DNA from: Ptychodera flava
Taxonomy: Eukaryota > Hemichordata > Enteropneusta > Ptychoderidae
Reading direction: 5' to 3'
NCBI RefSeq assembly: GCF_041260155.1
Contig: NC_091930.1
Coordinates: forward strand, 49,386,402-49,450,401
Length of the DNA stretch: 64,000 nucleotides
Shown here: positions 61,401 to 64,000 of the stretch, piece by piece
Numbering within the stretch: the first letter of the stretch is position 1
How the letters are laid out: every line of letters starts with the position of its first letter
Translations under genes and position numbers: made by a program
The notes under the pieces: generated by a model
What the model was told of the DNA's origin: nothing
Seen by the model: only the letters and a program-made list of their open reading frames with translations
Database searches by the model: none

Positions 61401-62655
61401 CCAGAATTTCAATATATACTGTAATGATGTACACCGAGTAACAGTATACAACTAGGTTTTGACCAGTTCACTTTATATGTGCACTTGCTAATGCTGGTGC
61501 ATATTTATTGTGAACTGGTCAAAATCTTGTTGTATGCTGTCACTTGGTGTGCTTTTTTCAATACACATGTATACCAGTATAGATGATTGAATTTGATGTG
61601 AACACTGTATCATTTAATCTGTTTGTATTTCTAGGTGAGAAGTCTTGCACCCAGAAGCAGGCGCTCTTTGAAAACTGCTAACAAGAATACCCAAGTCAGA
61701 GCACGTTGCAACTTTGATGTCTGAAGGTAAAAGAGCCTTGCAAGACAGCAGGGATTGTGGAAGAGCTTGGAGGTCAAGTTCAACGGTGGCCGAACTTGAA
61801 AAAGTGAACCGTCAAGATGAGAAGAAATTGTGTAAGAGGAAGTCAGGCTATGCGTCTGAAGAATGTCAGGTGAAAAAAATAGCAGTAGTGAATCAGGAAA
61901 GGGACAGAGAAATTCGTAAAAAAGCAGAGGAGGGTTTGAATAGAGCATCGCGGAATTCACGAAAGGGAAGACTGAGTGAGGAAGAGGTGAGGAAAATGGC
62001 AGAAATGACAGGATTCAGTGGCGAACTTGATAATTGGGAACTGAAGAGGGCTTCAGCCGCCTCGGATCAAGTGCGAGTCAAGCCACAACCTCCAGCCAAT
62101 CCAACAGCATGTCGTATGGATCGTATGGATTGGTTTGGTTCCTGGAGAGAGGAGACTCCATGTGAGGGATCGGATTTTTAGACAGGTCACAGTCGGGTCA
62201 AGGTACTCCCAGAGGTGAAACTCAGACTGTGGAGTCACATCAGCCAACACCAAGGCAACTTCATAAATGCACATGTGTATGTGCCTCCAGGCATTCACAC
62301 GTACCTTCCCCAAATAGCCATCAAAAGCAACTTGAATCCGTACCAGGGCAGGAAAACACACCAGTTCAGTCGCCGGCAGTTGTTTTGCACCGTTCTCAGG
62401 CCACGGTACCTGCAAAACCAAGTGAGACCCACGTTGAACCTCCCAAGTCAACTCCTTGTGTGGTCAGTCATTCTTCCCAGAATCCTTTGTGTTCAAACTC
62501 AACCACTCCAAGTACATCTCCGGATCGTGTGCAAGACTCCATGGATGTTGATCTCAGTAGGCCAGTCTCCATTCTACTCCTTCAAGAGGAGAACAAGAGA
62601 CTCAAAACTGAAAATTTTGCCTTGAGGAAGGAGATTGAAGCTCTACACAAGTTAG
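58461..62655 (+). CDS. Unknown coiled-coil protein gene, two exons seen, partial
   Basis: Exon 58461-58662 starts M-A-N-F-L-L-V-Y-F-P and ends E-Y-E-G-V-V-I-F-H-S-S (donor GTAAGT, phase 1). Exon 61635-62655 (acceptor 'gtatttctag') continues in phase with E-K-S-C-T-Q-K-Q-A-L-F-E. It then needs one extra base near 61670 and one in the T-run at about 62177 to stay open. The rest is basic/acidic low-complexity, then Ser/Pro/Thr-rich, then a leucine heptad coiled coil (L-L-L-Q-E-E-N-K-R-L-K-T-E-N). The donor G|GTGAGC at 62656 shows that more exons follow, outside what I can see. The N-terminal block resembles the start of some invertebrate BEN-domain proteins; that is a guess. The function is unknown. 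Confidence 0.5.
59011..59047. repeat. Short hairpin
   Basis: 'cacggtccctccac' pairs with 'ggaggggagggaccgtg'. Confidence 0.75.
59355..59463. mobile_element. Palindromic MITE, ~109 bp
   Basis: 'atagcccaaacatgggacta...gaccatttgccc' is mirrored by 'gggcaaatggtc...tagtcccttgtttgggctat'. Confidence 0.7.
60089..60239. mobile_element. 151-bp MITE with 8-bp target duplication
   Basis: The ends are 'gctgtggaaatgcagctatctgtt' and 'aacagatagctgtgtttccacagc'. TAATGATA occurs directly at 60081-60088 and 60240-60247, an 8-bp duplication as made by hAT or P-type transposases. Confidence 0.85.
60656..60965. mobile_element. Palindromic MITE, family member 2
   Basis: Same organisation as 39735-40072: 'aatgaatgggtgaccgtgcatatatt', 'ggtcgtgaccattta' centre, 'atatgcatggtcacccattc', right end 'gccgactttgttcctttaat'. 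Confidence 0.75.
61258..61556 (+). mobile_element. MITE family copy 2 (partner of 13563-13880)
   Basis: 'attgatggtgcaaatacagcgatctgattgg' is followed by the palindrome 'gtaacagtatacaac...gaccagttcac/gtgaactggtc...gttgtatgctgtcac'. It is inverted relative to the copy at 13563-13880. Confidence 0.65.
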
Positions 62656-64000
62656 GTGAGCAAAACCATTGTTGTGCTGTTGACATATTTATAGCCAGAA
62701 ATTGTTTTTCCATAACATGAATAGGGTGGATGTTTACATCATGTACAAATAATAGGGGGAAAATGTTTTCTTTAGCTCAAGTATGGAAGCAAATGAAATT
62801 CAAAAATAACATGTATTTGAATATTAACCCTTGTGATGTCCTGCCAAGTGAGGCATAAAATGCCCAATATGTTGTATTTTAAGGTGGTATGCACCTTGAA
62901 AGTGAAAAAACTTGAACTTTTGCCAGAACTCCCCTTAGGGCATCTGTCAACCATTCTCTTTTGAAATCATGCATAAAAATCAGAGGTCACTGTGCAAACT
63001 TTGTTACTAGAGAAATAAAATACCCAAGATTTAGTGATATTTGAAATTCAAAAATGGCCACCATCCCATCTCAATTGAGAAAATTTTTTTGATTTTTGAA
63101 AACTAAGGTGTTGATAAGTTTCGTTACACCAAGAACTTTGAAATGAATCCCCACAAGTGATAGATCAGAAAAGAAATCTAAAAGTTTTGGTGTCTGAATA
63201 TCTATCCCCAGACACATTCTCCCTTAACACAGACCTGGAGATTTGAAAATCCCTGAAAATATGTATACTGTAAACGTTTTTTAACACAGACAGTAGAGGT
63301 GGGAAACCCTTCAGGTGTCTTTGTTTCACTGACTAAACCTGTGCTACAATACACAGTCCAAGCGCAGTGGGTGAATGTGCATATAAATATTAAAATAAGA
63401 CTCAATTCTGCATTTTACTGACTTGGCATGTAAAGTGAAATTGTTTACTAAAATGTTAATGAGCTTAGTACAAAATAATTGTGCTGTTCCGATAATCCAA
63501 CCTATCCTATATTTTACCCTCCGACCCGAGAAGTTTTTAGGGATACATAAACACTGAAGTTAAAAAAAAAAGGAAAGAAAAAAAAACTAAAATCAGGTAC
63601 AGGAGAAATAAAGAGAAAATCACAGCTTGAAATTATAATGTTACATGTATTCATCGTTGCACATATGTGACATTAACAATATGAGGGAACTGTTAACAGT
63701 TGCAGGGTTTGAACCCCTGAAAAATGCGTATATTCAAAAAATAATTGAAAAAAATCCCTACCTTCCAGGCCCTACTATGTTATCGGAACAGCACAATTTA
63801 TTGTTTTTTGACCTTGCTGTTGTTATAAACAATGAACTAGAAATGCATGTACACATTTAGCAAGATAAATAATTTGATAGATGACACTGTAAAAAATACA
63901 AAAAAAATCAGAGAATATGGTGATCCCATTTTTATCATCACGCAAACACCATGGTGACATCAACTGAAACGCATATCACTGAGTATAATTTGCTTGTATG
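62656..64000. other. Intron or intergenic, right edge: no gene seen
   Basis: AT-rich; no exon with motifs or conserved splice context recognised. It is probably an intron of the coiled-coil gene. Confidence 0.35.

Noticed and set aside
63645..63860. 71-codon plus-strand frame near the right edge
   Set aside because: No motif, no splice context, low-complexity surroundings; probably chance.

Overview
The window looks like nuclear DNA from an intron-rich, AT-rich marine invertebrate. It has genes split into many short exons with GT-AG junctions, tRNA-derived SINEs, dozens of short palindromic DNA elements, Crypton and Penelope relics, and long microsatellites. An FGFR/Tie-like receptor family, a FAM111-like protease and the repeat style suggest a non-vertebrate deuterostome. 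A hemichordate is my best guess, but this is inference and no species marker was recognised.

Left and centre (1 to about 41.2 kb): two tandem paralogous receptor genes on the minus strand. Receptor A enters from the left edge; its second Ig exon is cut at base 1, and its first Ig exon, signal-peptide exon and a likely 5' UTR exon (about 10.92-11.0 kb) follow. Receptor B is complete, with 19 coding exons between 38960 and 17222. All phases agree and give 1236 codons: signal peptide, seven Ig-like domains, one fibronectin III domain, one transmembrane helix, a juxtamembrane region with tyrosine motifs, and a kinase-like domain. The kinase keeps the beta3 Lys and alphaC Glu but has lost the glycine loop, the HRD Asp (now Tyr), the catalytic-loop Asn and the DFG Asp (now Asn), so it should be a receptor pseudokinase. 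The two 5' regions are colinear outside the exons as well, so the duplication included the promoter side.

Mobile DNA fills the introns and the A-B gap. The largest pieces are a 3.3-kb foldback element at 6990-10300 with 51-bp satellite arrays in both arms, a 1-kb foldback at about 14.2-15.2 kb, a 3-kb element with internal tandem repeats at 358-3428, and a broken Crypton recombinase in intron 1 of receptor B that is itself split by a 1.35-kb terminal-inverted-repeat element.

Right side (41-64 kb): a Penelope-like GIY-YIG relic at about 42 kb; then a plus-strand FAM111-like serine protease gene (47493-51646, four exons, His/Asp/Ser triad present, five single-base frame breaks); then SINEs and MITEs; then a plus-strand gene of unknown function (58461-62655, partial, two single-base frame breaks) ending in a coiled coil. 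Every frame break I could phase, in the genes and in the Crypton, has the arithmetic of a one-base deletion. That raises either residual base-calling loss or gene decay. The three genes show no obvious shared pathway.
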